A stretch of 32,482 nt of DNA, taken from Variovorax soli NBRC 106424. Its GTDB lineage: Bacteria; Pseudomonadota; Gammaproteobacteria; Burkholderiales; Burkholderiaceae_C. Shown here in pieces: positions 14,964 to 23,186 of the stretch. Location of the stretch: the NCBI RefSeq assembly GCF_001591385.1, contig NZ_BCUU01000058.1, forward strand, positions 1 to 32,482, in the 5' to 3' direction. The first letter of the stretch is position 1. The number at the start of each line of letters is the position of its first letter. The translations under genes and the position numbers were made by a program. The notes beneath the pieces are model-generated. The model did no database searches, was not told where the DNA came from, and saw only the letters and a program-made list of their open reading frames with translations.

Positions 14964-15986
14964 TCACGCCGCAGCCGCCACCAGGATCCAGACCGGCGAT
15001 GCGGTCTGCATCACGCGCTCCAGCGCGAAGCCCGCTTGTCCAAGAAGCGCGCGGAACTCCGGCACGGTGCGCTCGCACGCGCTGCCGAACATGGCCATCA
15101 TCTGAATGTCGACCAGATAGTCCAGCGGCCGCCCGCGCACCGGGTCGGGCTCGAGGATCTGCTCCACGATCAGCAGGCGCGTTCCGGGCGCCATCGCCAG
15201 GCGGCAGTTGCGCAGGATGCGCACGCAATCCTCGTCGGCCCAATCGTGCAGGACGCGCACCAGCAGGTAGATGTCCGCACCTTCGGGAATGCGGTCGAAG
15301 AAGCTGCCGCCCCGCACCTCTATCCGGCCATCCGAACGCGCTTGCGGCGCAATTGCCGCCACCACATCCTCGCGGTCGAAAACCAGGCCGCGCGGGCCGG
15401 GGAACCGGGCCAGTATCTGCCGCAGCGCCTGGCCATTGCCGCCCCCGATGTCGGCGATCAGGCTCGCCCGCGAGAAGTCGAAGCTTTCGGCCAGGGTCTG
15501 GTGCCGCCGATCCGGAAAGTTGGCCATGAAGTCATCGAAGATTCGTGCCTCGTCGGGGTGGTCGCGCAGGTACTGGAAACGCGTGCTGTTCCAGGCGGTC
15601 TGGTGCGGGTTGCCGCCCGCCAGCGCGGCATCGAGCGCGCCCCAGGCATTCCACGAACCGCGCGCCGTCCAGAAACGCGCGCCATGGTGCAGGGAGTTCT
15701 GCGCGTCGGTTCTCAGGAGCAGCGACCTGGCGGAGTGTGAAACCGACCCGTCCACGCCGATCTGGAACACGCCGAACGAGGCCAGCGCCCGCAACACCCG
15801 CAGCAGCGGCGCCGCGAGAACAGAACAGTCCGCGGCCAATGCGCTGACTGGCGTGTTCCCGTCCCGGGGAAGCTTGTCCGCAAGCCCCAGGTCGGCCACC
15901 AGCCGCAGCATGCGCGAGACCTCGAAGCCTCGGATGAGAAGGTCCAGCGCTTCCCGATCGTCGTTGCCCGTTGGAACGTCCGCCAT
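14964..15986 (-). CDS. SAM-dependent O-methyltransferase (plant-type/acetylserotonin OMT family)
   Basis: A 340-residue protein with an N-terminal dimerisation/winged-helix domain (about 12-95; FEVSRMLRLVADLGLADKLP) and a C-terminal class I methyltransferase domain. The SAM loop is LIADIGGGNGQALRQILARF (about 172-191), followed by GLVFDREDVV. LVRVLHDWADEDCVRILRNC carries the His that acts as base in this family. Relatives methylate hydroxyls of small molecules in bacteria (carotenoid, polyketide, hydroxyneurosporene-type substrates). The ATG has GGAGGT upstream. The neighbours give no pathway; it converges on the GntR gene and lies downstream of the broken DUF2200 gene by 62 bases. Confidence 0.83.
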   Translation of the reverse strand: MADVPTGNDDREALDLLIRGFEVSRMLRLVADLGLADKLPRDGNTPVSALAADCSVLAAPLLRVLRALASFGVFQIGVDGSVSHSARSLLLRTDAQNSLHHGARFWTARGSWNAWGALDAALAGGNPHQTAWNSTRFQYLRDHPDEARIFDDFMANFPDRRHQTLAESFDFSRASLIADIGGGNGQALRQILARFPGPRGLVFDREDVVAAIAPQARSDGRIEVRGGSFFDRIPEGADIYLLVRVLHDWADEDCVRILRNCRLAMAPGTRLLIVEQILEPDPVRGRPLDYLVDIQMMAMFGSACERTVPEFRALLGQAGFALERVMQTASPVWILVAAAA

Positions 15987-16048
15987 ACCAGACCTCCGTG
16001 GTGGTGGGGTTGCGCACGGTGCCCTTGCCCAGGGGCGCCCGGGGCGCG

Positions 16049-16400
16049 CTAACTGCGCAGGATCTTCTCCATCGGCTTGCCTTTTGCCAGCTCGTCGACG
16101 AGCTTGTCCAGCCAGCGGATCTTCTGCATCAGCGGGTCGTCGATCTCTTCCACGCGAACGCCGCAGACCACGCCCTTGATCAGCGTCGTGTTGGGGTGCA
16201 GGGCCGGCGCCTGATGGAAGAAGGTCTGGAAGTCGCTCTGCCGCTCGATCTGCTGCTCCAGGCCCTTCTGGTCGTAGCCCGTCAGCCAGCGGATGACCTG
16301 GTCGACCTCTTCCTTCGTGCGGTTCTTGCGCTGCGCCTTCTGGACGTACAGCGGGTAGACCTTGGCGAAGGGGCATGGCGAAGATCCGGTGTGCGGGCAT
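16049..16400 (-). pseudogene. DUF2200 family protein, broken by a 1-bp frameshift
   Basis: Read from ATG 16398-16400, the protein starts [10 protein letters not shown], then the frame is lost at a run of four G (16370-16373, C on the coding strand). One base less would join it to [20 protein letters not shown] and on through [30 protein letters not shown] and [13 protein letters not shown], ending at TAG 16049-16051. The joined product would be 116 residues, the normal DUF2200 length. DUF2200 proteins are small, conserved and of unknown function. Either the gene is inactivated or the assembly has one base too many in the homopolymer. The remainder of the reading frame is intact, which points to a recent event or a sequencing error. 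Confidence 0.8.
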
Positions 16401-16420
16401 GTCCCTTTGCCTGCCTGGAT

Positions 16421-16858
16421 TCAAAGGCCCGATGCCTGGCGGCTCAGCACCACTAGGCACCACACGATCGCCACCAGCTGGGCGATGTTGATCACGATGG
16501 CCGCCAGGTGCGTCTTGCGAAAGCCCGGAATCGCATCCAGGTCGTTCGACTGGATCTGCGCGCCCAGCGAGTCCATTCGGGGAAGGATCTTGCGGCGCAG
16601 CACCACGGCGATCAGCGCCAGCGCCGCAGCCCCGACGGCAATGCCGGGCCGGTGTGCCAGCGCATAGCTGACGGCCGTTGCCGTGGCGGTGATGAAGGCC
16701 GCCTTGTAGTAGACGTTGAAGAACGCCCGCACGAAGCGCGCGTCCAGCGGCGTGTCGTGCTTGAGGATCAGCAGCGGGACGGACCCCATGATGAAATAGG
16801 CCGTCGTCACGAGCAGTGCCACCGTGAAGAACAGCGCGGCGAACATGGCAGCAGGCAT
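16421..16858 (-). CDS. Small integral membrane protein, four predicted helices
   Basis: A 145-residue protein with four hydrophobic stretches: residues about 4-28 (AALFFTVALLVTTAYFIMG), a middle pair around YYKAAFITATATAVSYALA and GIAVGAAALALIAVVL, and a C-terminal one (LAAIVINIAQLVAIVWCLVVL). Between the third and fourth is a polar loop, LPRMDSLGAQIQSNDLDAIP, that ends at the conserved-looking FRKTH. The length and layout recall DUF1772/DUF4149-like membrane proteins, but I do not recognise the family with certainty. It starts 10 bases after the GNAT gene and ends 20 bases before the DUF2200 gene. Function unknown. Confidence 0.7.
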   Translation of the reverse strand: MPAAMFAALFFTVALLVTTAYFIMGSVPLLILKHDTPLDARFVRAFFNVYYKAAFITATATAVSYALAHRPGIAVGAAALALIAVVLRRKILPRMDSLGAQIQSNDLDAIPGFRKTHLAAIVINIAQLVAIVWCLVVLSRQASGL

Positions 16859-16868
16859 GGCCGCGAGT

Positions 16869-17369
16869 CTAGTCCTGCGGCCCGAGCAATGCCATCGAAT
16901 AGCTGTCGGCATAGACCCCGTCGACCCGGAACGACCGCGGGTGATGCCCCTCCGTGACGAAGCCCATGCGCTCGTACAAGGCCTTGGCCGTGGGGTTGTC
17001 GGCACGCACGCTCAGCTCGATGCGCGTGATGCCCGTCTTCCACGCCGCCTCGATGGCGGCCTTCATCAGCTTGGCGCCGATCCCCTGGCGGCGCGCCGAC
17101 GGCACCAGCCCGATGCCCAGCGTGCCGATGTGCGCCCTGGCCTGGCCATGGGTGGGCAGCACGTCGCACCAGCCGGCCACGGCGCCGTCCAGCAGCGCCA
17201 CCACCTGGCACCAGCCGTTGTCGACGATGGCGCAATAGAAGGCGCGGCAGTCCTTCTCGGACGGCGCCTCGGTGAACGCGAGGTAGCGCTTCTCGCGCGC
17301 CACTGTGTCGAGCGCGCGGCGCAATCCGTCGAAGTGCTTCGGCGCGACCGGTTCGATGATCAGGTTCAT
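16869..17369 (-). CDS. GNAT family N-acetyltransferase
   Basis: A 166-residue acetyltransferase of the Gcn5 fold. The acetyl-CoA-binding motif A reads IGLVPSARRQGIGAKLM (about 86-102), matching V-x-x-x-x-R-x-x-G-x-G/A, and the C-terminal motif B reads LSVRADNPTAKALYERMGF. The target may be an amine of a small molecule, peptide or protein; nothing in the sequence decides. The ATG at 17369 gives the family-like N terminus MNLIIEPVAPKHFDG; a GTG five codons upstream is a weaker alternative. It follows the CoA ligase gene by 48 bases in the same direction and could be transcribed from the Liv operon. Confidence 0.88.
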   Translation of the reverse strand: MNLIIEPVAPKHFDGLRRALDTVAREKRYLAFTEAPSEKDCRAFYCAIVDNGWCQVVALLDGAVAGWCDVLPTHGQARAHIGTLGIGLVPSARRQGIGAKLMKAAIEAAWKTGITRIELSVRADNPTAKALYERMGFVTEGHHPRSFRVDGVYADSYSMALLGPQD

Positions 17370-17417
17370 GGGGCTGGTGGCCACGTGGGTGTCGGGCCGG
17401 CCAGCATAGCGCCGGCG

Positions 17418-18683
17418 CTACTTGTAGCTGCGCGCGTCCTCGATCACCTTGCCGTCGTTGGGCAGGCTGCCGGGGGCGACGATGCGCACCTCGCCGCGCA
17501 GCTTGGTCACCTCGCGGATCGCCTCGGCGACGCGCCCGGCCAGCCCGTCCGGCGCGTGGGCGCATTCCACATGCAAGGTCATCCGGTCGTCCGCCATCTC
17601 GCCTTCCACCACCAGGCGGGCGCGCGCCACTTCCGCAAAGCGCTTGGCCACGGCCGCCACCTGGCCGGGGTGCACGAACATGCCGCGCACCTTGGTGGTC
17701 TGGTCGGCGCGGCCCATCCAGCCCTTGATGCGCTGGTTGGTGCGGCCCGTGGGGCAGGGCCCGGGCAGAAAGGCCGAGAGGTCGCCGGTGCCGAAGCGCA
17801 CCAGCGGGTAGTCCATGTTGAAGGTGGTCACCACCACCTCGCCCACCTCGCCCTCGGGCACCGGGTCGCCCGTGCCGGGGCGCACGATCTCCACCACCAC
17901 GTTCTCGTCCAGCACCAGGCCCTGGCGCGCGGCGGTCTCGTAGGCGATGAGGCCGACGTCGGCGGTGGCGTAGCACTGCAGCACCTGCATGCCCTGGTGC
18001 TGCGCGAACCAGTCGACCAGGCTGGGCGGGCAGGCTTCGCCGGACACCAGCGCCTTGGTCAGGGAAGGCAGGGGCACCTGCTTCTCCGCCGCCTTTTCCA
18101 GGATGATCTTCAGGAAGCTCGGCGTGCCGGCATAGCCTTCGGGCCGCAGGTCGGCGATGGCCTCCACCTGCTGCTCGGTCTGCCCGGTGCCGCCGGCGAA
18201 CACGGTGCAGCCCAGCGCACGCGCGCCGGTTTCCATGATCGAGCCGGCAGGCGTCATGTGGTAGCTGAAGCAGTTGTGCACCAGCTCGCCGGGCCGGAAG
18301 CCCGCGGCATACAGCGCGCGGGCGGTGCGCCAGTAGTCGGGCGCGACGCCCTCGGGTTCGTAGATGGGGCCGGGGCTGGCGAACACGCGGCGCATCAGGG
18401 GGCCGCGGCCGATGGCGGCAAAGCCGCCGAAAGCGTCGGTGGCGCGCCCTTGCTGCTGCAGCGCAAGCAGTTCGCTCTTGCGCGTGACCGGCAGGCGGGC
18501 CAGCGCGCTGCGCGAATCGACCTTGGATGCATCGACGCCCTCCAGGATGGCGGCCAGGGCCGGCGCGGCTTCCTGCGCATGGGCGATCTGCTGCGGCAGG
18601 CGCGCCATCAGGCTGCGTTCGCGCTCCTGGGGGTCGCGGGTCTCGAGCGCGTCGTAGTACGTGTTGTCGTTGCTGTTGCTCAT
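17418..18683 (-). CDS. Phenylacetate-CoA ligase (PaaK)-like AMP-binding protein with an altered P-loop
   Basis: A 421-residue member of the PaaK/CapK-like adenylate-forming family. Matches to the family include FRPGELVHNCFSYHMTPAGS, LGCTVFAGGTGQTEQQVEAI, QCYATADVGLIAYE (the A5-like Y-x-T-x-x-G region), LVRFGTGDLSAFLPGPCPTG and IKGWMGRADQTTKVRGMFV. The phosphate-binding loop, normally SSGTTGKP, reads ASPGPIYEP (102-110), which has lost the glycine/threonine pattern. It may use ATP poorly, or belong to a subgroup with a different loop. It follows livF by 32 bases at the distal end of the transporter operon. The expected job is CoA activation of the imported acid. Confidence 0.8.
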   Translation of the reverse strand: MSNSNDNTYYDALETRDPQERERSLMARLPQQIAHAQEAAPALAAILEGVDASKVDSRSALARLPVTRKSELLALQQQGRATDAFGGFAAIGRGPLMRRVFASPGPIYEPEGVAPDYWRTARALYAAGFRPGELVHNCFSYHMTPAGSIMETGARALGCTVFAGGTGQTEQQVEAIADLRPEGYAGTPSFLKIILEKAAEKQVPLPSLTKALVSGEACPPSLVDWFAQHQGMQVLQCYATADVGLIAYETAARQGLVLDENVVVEIVRPGTGDPVPEGEVGEVVVTTFNMDYPLVRFGTGDLSAFLPGPCPTGRTNQRIKGWMGRADQTTKVRGMFVHPGQVAAVAKRFAEVARARLVVEGEMADDRMTLHVECAHAPDGLAGRVAEAIREVTKLRGEVRIVAPGSLPNDGKVIEDARSYK

Positions 18684-18715
18684 GGTGTTGTCGTGTTCCC
18701 TTGCGCGCATGCCCC

Positions 18716-19531
18716 TCAGGCCAGCCAGCGCTTGCGGCGCTTGTAGCTCTTCACGTCGCGAAAGCTCTTGCGGTCCGCGCCGCCCACGCCCAGGTAGAAC
18801 TCCTTCACGTCCTCGTTCTCGCGCAGGCTGTGCGCCTCGCCGTCCATCACCACGCGGCCGTTCTCCAGGATGTAGCCGTAGTCGGCGTAGCGCAGCGCCA
18901 TGTTCGTGTTCTGCTCGGCCAGCAGGAAGGTCACGCGCTCCTTCTCGTTCAGGTCCTTCACGATGCCGAACACTTCTTCCACGATCTGCGGCGCCAGGCC
19001 CATGGAGGGCTCGTCCAGCAGCACCATGCTCGGGTTGGCCATGAGCGCGCGGCCGATGGCGCACATCTGCTGCTCGCCGCCCGAGGTGTAGGCCGCCTGC
19101 GAGGTGCGACGCGTCTTCAGGCGCGGGAAGTAGGCGTAGACCTTCTCCAGCGTCTCTGCCACCTTCGCCTTGCCGTCTTCGCGGGTGTAGGCGCCGGTCA
19201 TGAGGTTCTCCTCGATGGTGAGGTGGGCGAAGCAGTGCCGTCCCTCCATCACCTGCACCAGCCCGCGCTTGACCAGCGCCGCCGGCGACAGCGCCTCGAT
19301 GCGCTCGCCGCGCAGCTCGATGGTGCCCTTGGTCACCGCGCCGCGCTCGCCCGCCAGCAGGTTGGACACCGCGCGCAGCGTTGTCGTCTTGCCGGCCCCG
19401 TTGCCGCCCAGCAGCGCCACGATGCCCCCTTCGGGCACCTGCAGCGACACGCCCTTGAGCACCAGGATCACGTGGTTGTAGATGACCTCGATGCCGTTGA
19501 CGTCAAGAACGATGTTGGATGCGTTGCTCAT
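18716..19531 (-). CDS. livF: Branched-chain amino acid-type ABC transporter ATP-binding protein (LivF)
   Basis: A 271-residue ATPase of the HAAT (branched-chain amino acid) transporter family. Walker A is GGNGAGKTTTLRAV (about 42-55), the signature reads TSGGEQQMCAIGRALM, and Walker B with switch is MVLLDEPSMGLAP followed by LLAEQN. The C-terminal tail after residue 240 is longer than in a minimal LivF and rich in basic residues (KSFRDVKSYKRRKRW). It pairs with LivG to drive import through LivH/LivM. It is separated from livK by 140 bases containing several hairpins. The symbol marks the family position; the substrate is probably an aromatic or other organic acid, judging from the CoA ligases in the operon. 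Confidence 0.93.
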   Translation of the reverse strand: MSNASNIVLDVNGIEVIYNHVILVLKGVSLQVPEGGIVALLGGNGAGKTTTLRAVSNLLAGERGAVTKGTIELRGERIEALSPAALVKRGLVQVMEGRHCFAHLTIEENLMTGAYTREDGKAKVAETLEKVYAYFPRLKTRRTSQAAYTSGGEQQMCAIGRALMANPSMVLLDEPSMGLAPQIVEEVFGIVKDLNEKERVTFLLAEQNTNMALRYADYGYILENGRVVMDGEAHSLRENEDVKEFYLGVGGADRKSFRDVKSYKRRKRWLA

Positions 19532-19560
19532 GTTTTTCCGTTTCAGGTGGCCTGCAGCGC

Positions 19561-19660
19561 CCGGCGAAGCCGCGGCTCCGGTGGAGCCGCCGCCCCTCCC
19601 GCCCGGCGGGAGGGGTTGGGGAGGGTGCCGTCAGTGCCGGGGCACCACGTGCCCCGGCCG
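19561..19660 (-). repeat. Three perfect hairpins in tandem between livK and livF
   Basis: Three consecutive inverted repeats lie in the livK-livF gap. They are GCGGCTCC/GGAGCCGC (19572-19579 with 19583-19590), CCCCTCCCGC/GCGGGAGGGG (19593-19602 with 19606-19615), and GCCGGGGCAC/GTGCCCCGGC (19636-19645 with 19649-19658). Each has a 3-base loop and no mismatch. None has a clear T-tract. They could stabilise the upstream livK message or attenuate downstream expression, as REP elements do between malE and malF. Confidence 0.75.
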
Positions 19661-19671
19661 AATGGCAAGCG

Positions 19672-20985
19672 TCAAGCTTGGCAGTCGGCCGGGGTGCGTG
19701 GTGTCAGCTTCTTGTCCGCCGCGTACTTGGCGGCCGTGGTCTTGACCAGCGGCTTGATGATCTGCTCGTCGGCCTGCAGCCAATCGGAGCTGAACTTCCA
19801 CTGCTTGCCGTCCCAGGTGTGGATGCGCGCCCATGCCGCGCCCATGTGGTCGGTGCACGAAGTGCTGATGGGGCGCATCACGCCCGCAAAGCCCAGCGCG
19901 TCCAGCTTGGCCTGCGAGAGGTTCAGGTTCTCCAGCCCCCACCGCACCTGTTCGCCGGTCATGACCTTGCCCTTGCCGAAGCGCTCCTGCGCGGCGCGGA
20001 TGCCTTCCACGCCCAGCATGGCGCTCATCGCGCCGCGCATGTAGAGCACCTGGCCCACTTCATCCTTCGGGCCCGTGCCCTGGCCCTTGCCGTGAATCTG
20101 CGCCAGGATGTCCTGCACCACCTTCGCCTGCGGCTCGGCGCCGTGCTGCATGGTCACCGCGTTGTAGCCCTTGGCACCGTCGCCCACGTCCTTCACGTCG
20201 GGCTCGGCACCGGCCCACCACACGCCGTACATCTTCTCGCGCGGGTAGCCGGTGGCCTGCGCTTCCTTGATGGCGGTGGAGTTCATCACGCCCCAGCCCC
20301 ACAGCAGCACGTAGTCGGGGCGGCTCTGGCGCACCTGCAGCCAGGTGGCCTTCTGCTCGACGCCGGGGGCCGTCACCGGCAGCAGCTGCAGGTCGAAGCC
20401 GACCAGCTTCGCGCGTTCCTGCAGGAGCGGAATGGGCTCCTTGCCGTAGGGGCTGTCGTGATAGACCAGCGCGATCTTCTTGCCCTTGAGCTTGTCCATG
20501 CCGCCTTCCTTCTTGGCAATGGCCTGGAGGATGGCGTCTGCCGCCACCCAGTAGGTGCCGGCAATCGGGAAGTTCCACTTGAACACGCCGCCGTCCGCGC
20601 TTTCGCTGCGGCCGTAGCCGATGGTCACCACCGGAATCTTGTCCACCGGCGCCTTTTCGGTAATGGCGAAGGTGGCGCCGGTCGACAGCGGCTGCACGAA
20701 GGAGGCGCCGCGGCTCTTCAGGCGCTCGTAGCACTCCACGCTGCGCGCGGTGTCGTAGCCGGTCTCGCATTCCTCGAAGGAGATCTTCACGCCGTTGATG
20801 CCGCCGCGCGCGTTGACCAGCTTGAGGTAGTCGACAAAACCGTTGGCCCACGGCGTGCCGTTGGGCGCGTACGCGCCCGTGCGGTAGGACAGCACAGGAA
20901 TGAACTGCTCTTGCGCGAATGCAGGCGCGGTGCCCGCCACGGACGCCGCCAGCGCTGCGGCCAATGCCATTGTCTTCAGCTTCAC
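19672..20985 (-). CDS. ABC transporter substrate-binding protein (LivK-like, HAAT family)
   Basis: A 437-residue periplasmic binding protein with a signal peptide (KLKTMALAAALAAS, probable cut after AFA near residue 25). The mature part follows the type I periplasmic fold: RTGAYAPNGTPWANGFVDYL, LVNARGGINGVKISFEECET, FVQPLSTGATFAITEKAP, IALVYHDSPYGKEPIPLLQE. A GTG start at 20985 is chosen because AAGGAG lies six bases before it and it gives a clean signal peptide; the in-frame ATG at 21009 lies upstream of that site. The family binds amino acids, amides or aromatic acids. Two cysteines (ECETGYDTARSVECYE) may form a disulfide. It lies 52 bases after livM. Confidence 0.93.
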   Translation of the reverse strand: MKLKTMALAAALAASVAGTAPAFAQEQFIPVLSYRTGAYAPNGTPWANGFVDYLKLVNARGGINGVKISFEECETGYDTARSVECYERLKSRGASFVQPLSTGATFAITEKAPVDKIPVVTIGYGRSESADGGVFKWNFPIAGTYWVAADAILQAIAKKEGGMDKLKGKKIALVYHDSPYGKEPIPLLQERAKLVGFDLQLLPVTAPGVEQKATWLQVRQSRPDYVLLWGWGVMNSTAIKEAQATGYPREKMYGVWWAGAEPDVKDVGDGAKGYNAVTMQHGAEPQAKVVQDILAQIHGKGQGTGPKDEVGQVLYMRGAMSAMLGVEGIRAAQERFGKGKVMTGEQVRWGLENLNLSQAKLDALGFAGVMRPISTSCTDHMGAAWARIHTWDGKQWKFSSDWLQADEQIIKPLVKTTAAKYAADKKLTPRTPADCQA

Positions 20986-21037
20986 GTTTGTCTCCTTATG
21001 AATTTTCATCACACACAGCCACGGGAAAAATCGGGGA

Positions 21038-22114
21038 TCAATGCGGGAAGGGCCACAGGCGCAGCTTCTGCTTGCCGGTCGACCACAGCTTGGCCAGCCC
21101 ATGCGGCTCCACCACCAGGAACCACACGATCAGCGCGCCGAACACCATCAGCTCGGTGTGCGAAATGCCGGCGGTGGAAATCTCCATGCCCAGGAGGCCG
21201 GCCAGCACAGGCAGCAGCTGATTGAGCACGATGGGCAGCACCACGATGAAGGCGGCGCCGAAGAAGCTGCCCATGATCGAGCCCAGCCCGCCGATGATCA
21301 CCATGAAGAGCAGGCGGAACGAGTAATCCACCGAGAAGGCCGAGGGTTCCCAGGCGCCCAGGTACACGAAGGCCCACAGCGCGCCGGCCACGCCGATGAT
21401 GAAAGAGCTCACGGCAAAGGCGCTGAGCTTCGCGTACACCGGGCGGATGCCGATCACCGCCGCCGCCACGTCCATGTCGCGAATGGCCATCCACTCGCGG
21501 CCGATGGCCCCGCGCACCAGGTTCTTGGCCGCAACGGCCACCAGCACCACGATCACCAGGCAGAACAGGTACTTCGAAGTGGCGCTCTCGATGGGAATGC
21601 CCAGCACCTGCAGGTTGGACACCGCCACCGAGCCCGAGGGCGTATCCAGCGTGAACCACTTGATGCGCAGGAACATCCAGTCGGCGAAGAACTGCGCCGC
21701 CAGCGTGGCCACCGCCAGGTAGAGCCCGCGCACCCGCAGCGAGGGCAGGCCGAACAGGATGCCGAAGAGCGTGGCGCAGAGGCCGCCCAGGATGAGCGCC
21801 GGCACCAGCGGCATGCCTGGCACACGCACGAAGAAGTTGTAGGCGCCGTAGGCGCCCACCGCCATGAAGGCGCCCGAGCCCAGCGAGATCTGCCCGCAGT
21901 AGCCCACCAGGATGTTCACGCCGATGGCCGCCAGCGAGAAGATCAGGAAGGGAATGAGAATGGCGCGGAACATGTAGTCGCTGGCCAGCAGCGGCACACC
22001 CGCGAAGGCGAAGGCCACCAGGGCCCAGATCACCACGCGGTCCTGCACGATGGGGAACACCGCCTGGTCGGCGCGGTAGCTGGTCTTGAACTGGCCGTTT
22101 TCTCTGTAGATCAC
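21038..22114 (-). CDS. livM: Branched-chain amino acid-type ABC transporter permease (LivM)
   Basis: A 358-residue inner-membrane permease with about nine or ten hydrophobic segments. The LivM signature appears as GVNILVGYCGQISLGSGAFM (about 75-94), followed by a permease core SLRVRGLYLAVATLAAQFF and the cytoplasmic coupling loop GREWMAIRDMDVAAAVIGI that contacts the ATPases. No ATG lies at a suitable place; a GTG at 22114, preceded by a GGGGG-containing leader, gives VIYRENGQFKTSYRADQ as N terminus, and an in-frame GTG six bases further up is possible. It pairs with LivH. The C terminus ends in the basic KQKLRLWPFPH. Confidence 0.9.
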   Translation of the reverse strand: MIYRENGQFKTSYRADQAVFPIVQDRVVIWALVAFAFAGVPLLASDYMFRAILIPFLIFSLAAIGVNILVGYCGQISLGSGAFMAVGAYGAYNFFVRVPGMPLVPALILGGLCATLFGILFGLPSLRVRGLYLAVATLAAQFFADWMFLRIKWFTLDTPSGSVAVSNLQVLGIPIESATSKYLFCLVIVVLVAVAAKNLVRGAIGREWMAIRDMDVAAAVIGIRPVYAKLSAFAVSSFIIGVAGALWAFVYLGAWEPSAFSVDYSFRLLFMVIIGGLGSIMGSFFGAAFIVVLPIVLNQLLPVLAGLLGMEISTAGISHTELMVFGALIVWFLVVEPHGLAKLWSTGKQKLRLWPFPH

Positions 22115-22149
22115 ACACACCCCCAGTCTTCGCGGACTTCGTTCCGCTC

Positions 22150-22200
22150 CGCCAACCCCCTTGCAGGGGGCAATGCCAGTGGCCCGGCAAAGCCGGTTCC
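22150..22200 (-). repeat. Two hairpins between livH and livM
   Basis: The 127-base gap between livH and livM contains CCCCC-TTGCA-GGGGG (22156-22170) and CCGGC-AAA-GCCGG (22184-22196), embedded in GC-rich sequence of a kind I recall as a dispersed intergenic element in Comamonadaceae. That recollection needs a genome search. It has no T-tract. It may tune expression between the two permease genes. Confidence 0.5.
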
Positions 22201-22241
22201 ACGGCATTCCTGGACAAGACAGTCGAGCCTGAATCGCATGG

Positions 22242-23171
22242 CTATACCCGGTCGATGATTTTTTCGCCGAACAAGCCCTGCGGCCGGAACAGCAGGAAGA
22301 CAAGCGCCAGCACGTAGGCGAACCAGATCTCGATGCCCCCGCCCACGTACGGCCCCAGGTACACCTCCGACAGCTTCTCGCCCACGCCGATGATCAGCCC
22401 GCCGATGATGGCGCCCGGCACCGAGGTGAGGCCGCCCAGGATCACCACCGGCAGCGCGCGCAGCGCCACCGTGGCCAGCGAGAACTGCACGCCCAGCTTG
22501 CTGCCCCAGATCATTCCGGCCACCAGCGCCACCGTGCCCGCCACGCACCACACGATCACCCAGATGCGCGCCAGCGGAATGCCGATGGACTGCGCCGCCT
22601 GGTGGTCGTCGGCCACCGCGCGCAGCGCGCGGCCGGTGCCGGTCTTCTGGAAGAACAGCGACAGCAGGGCCACCAGCGCGGCGGCGATCACCGCGGCGAT
22701 CACGTCTTCCTTGTTGATCAGCACGCCACCCTGAAACAGGGACTCCAGCACGAACATCGGGTCCTTGGGCATGCCGATCTCGATGCGGTAGATGTTGCTG
22801 CCGAACAGGGTCTGGCCCAGCCCGTCCATGAAGTAGGTGATGCCCAGCGTGGCCATGAGCAGCGTGGCGCCTTCCTGGTTGACCAGGTGGCGCAGCACCA
22901 GCCGCTCGATCAGCCAGGCCACCACGAACATGAGCGCGCCCGCCAGCACGAAGCCGGCGATGTTGGCGAACCAGGGGTTGTCGATGCCGGTCCACTTGGG
23001 AACCCATTCGGCGAAGCGCGCCATGGCCAGCGCCGCAAAGAGCACCATGGCCCCCTGCGCGAAGTTGAAGACGCCCGAGGCCTTGTAGATCAGCACGAAG
23101 CCCAGCGCGATCAGCGCATACAGCATGCCGACCATCAGGCCGCCGATGAATGTCTCGATGAAAAATCCCAT
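22242..23171 (-). CDS. livH: Branched-chain amino acid-type ABC transporter permease (LivH)
   Basis: A 309-residue inner-membrane permease with about eight hydrophobic segments. The N terminus, FIGGLMVGMLYALIALGFVLIY, and the following ASGVFNFAQGAMVLFAA are hallmarks of LivH. The coupling loop TGRALRAVADDHQAAQSIGI sits in the middle, and the C-terminal part has LPVVILGGLTSVPGAIIGGL and LFLLFRPQGLFGE, also typical. It forms the membrane channel with LivM. It follows livG by 15 bases, so the two are translated from one message. Confidence 0.94.
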   Translation of the reverse strand: MGFFIETFIGGLMVGMLYALIALGFVLIYKASGVFNFAQGAMVLFAALAMARFAEWVPKWTGIDNPWFANIAGFVLAGALMFVVAWLIERLVLRHLVNQEGATLLMATLGITYFMDGLGQTLFGSNIYRIEIGMPKDPMFVLESLFQGGVLINKEDVIAAVIAAALVALLSLFFQKTGTGRALRAVADDHQAAQSIGIPLARIWVIVWCVAGTVALVAGMIWGSKLGVQFSLATVALRALPVVILGGLTSVPGAIIGGLIIGVGEKLSEVYLGPYVGGGIEIWFAYVLALVFLLFRPQGLFGEKIIDRV

Positions 23172-23186
23172 ACTGCCGCCCGTCCT

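Noticed and set aside
14964..16463. A possible 499-residue fusion of an N-terminal arginine-rich region and the O-methyltransferase
   Set aside because: The N-terminal part is the DUF2200 gene read in the wrong frame after the frameshift. A good ribosome site and ATG at 15986 give a normal-length methyltransferase.
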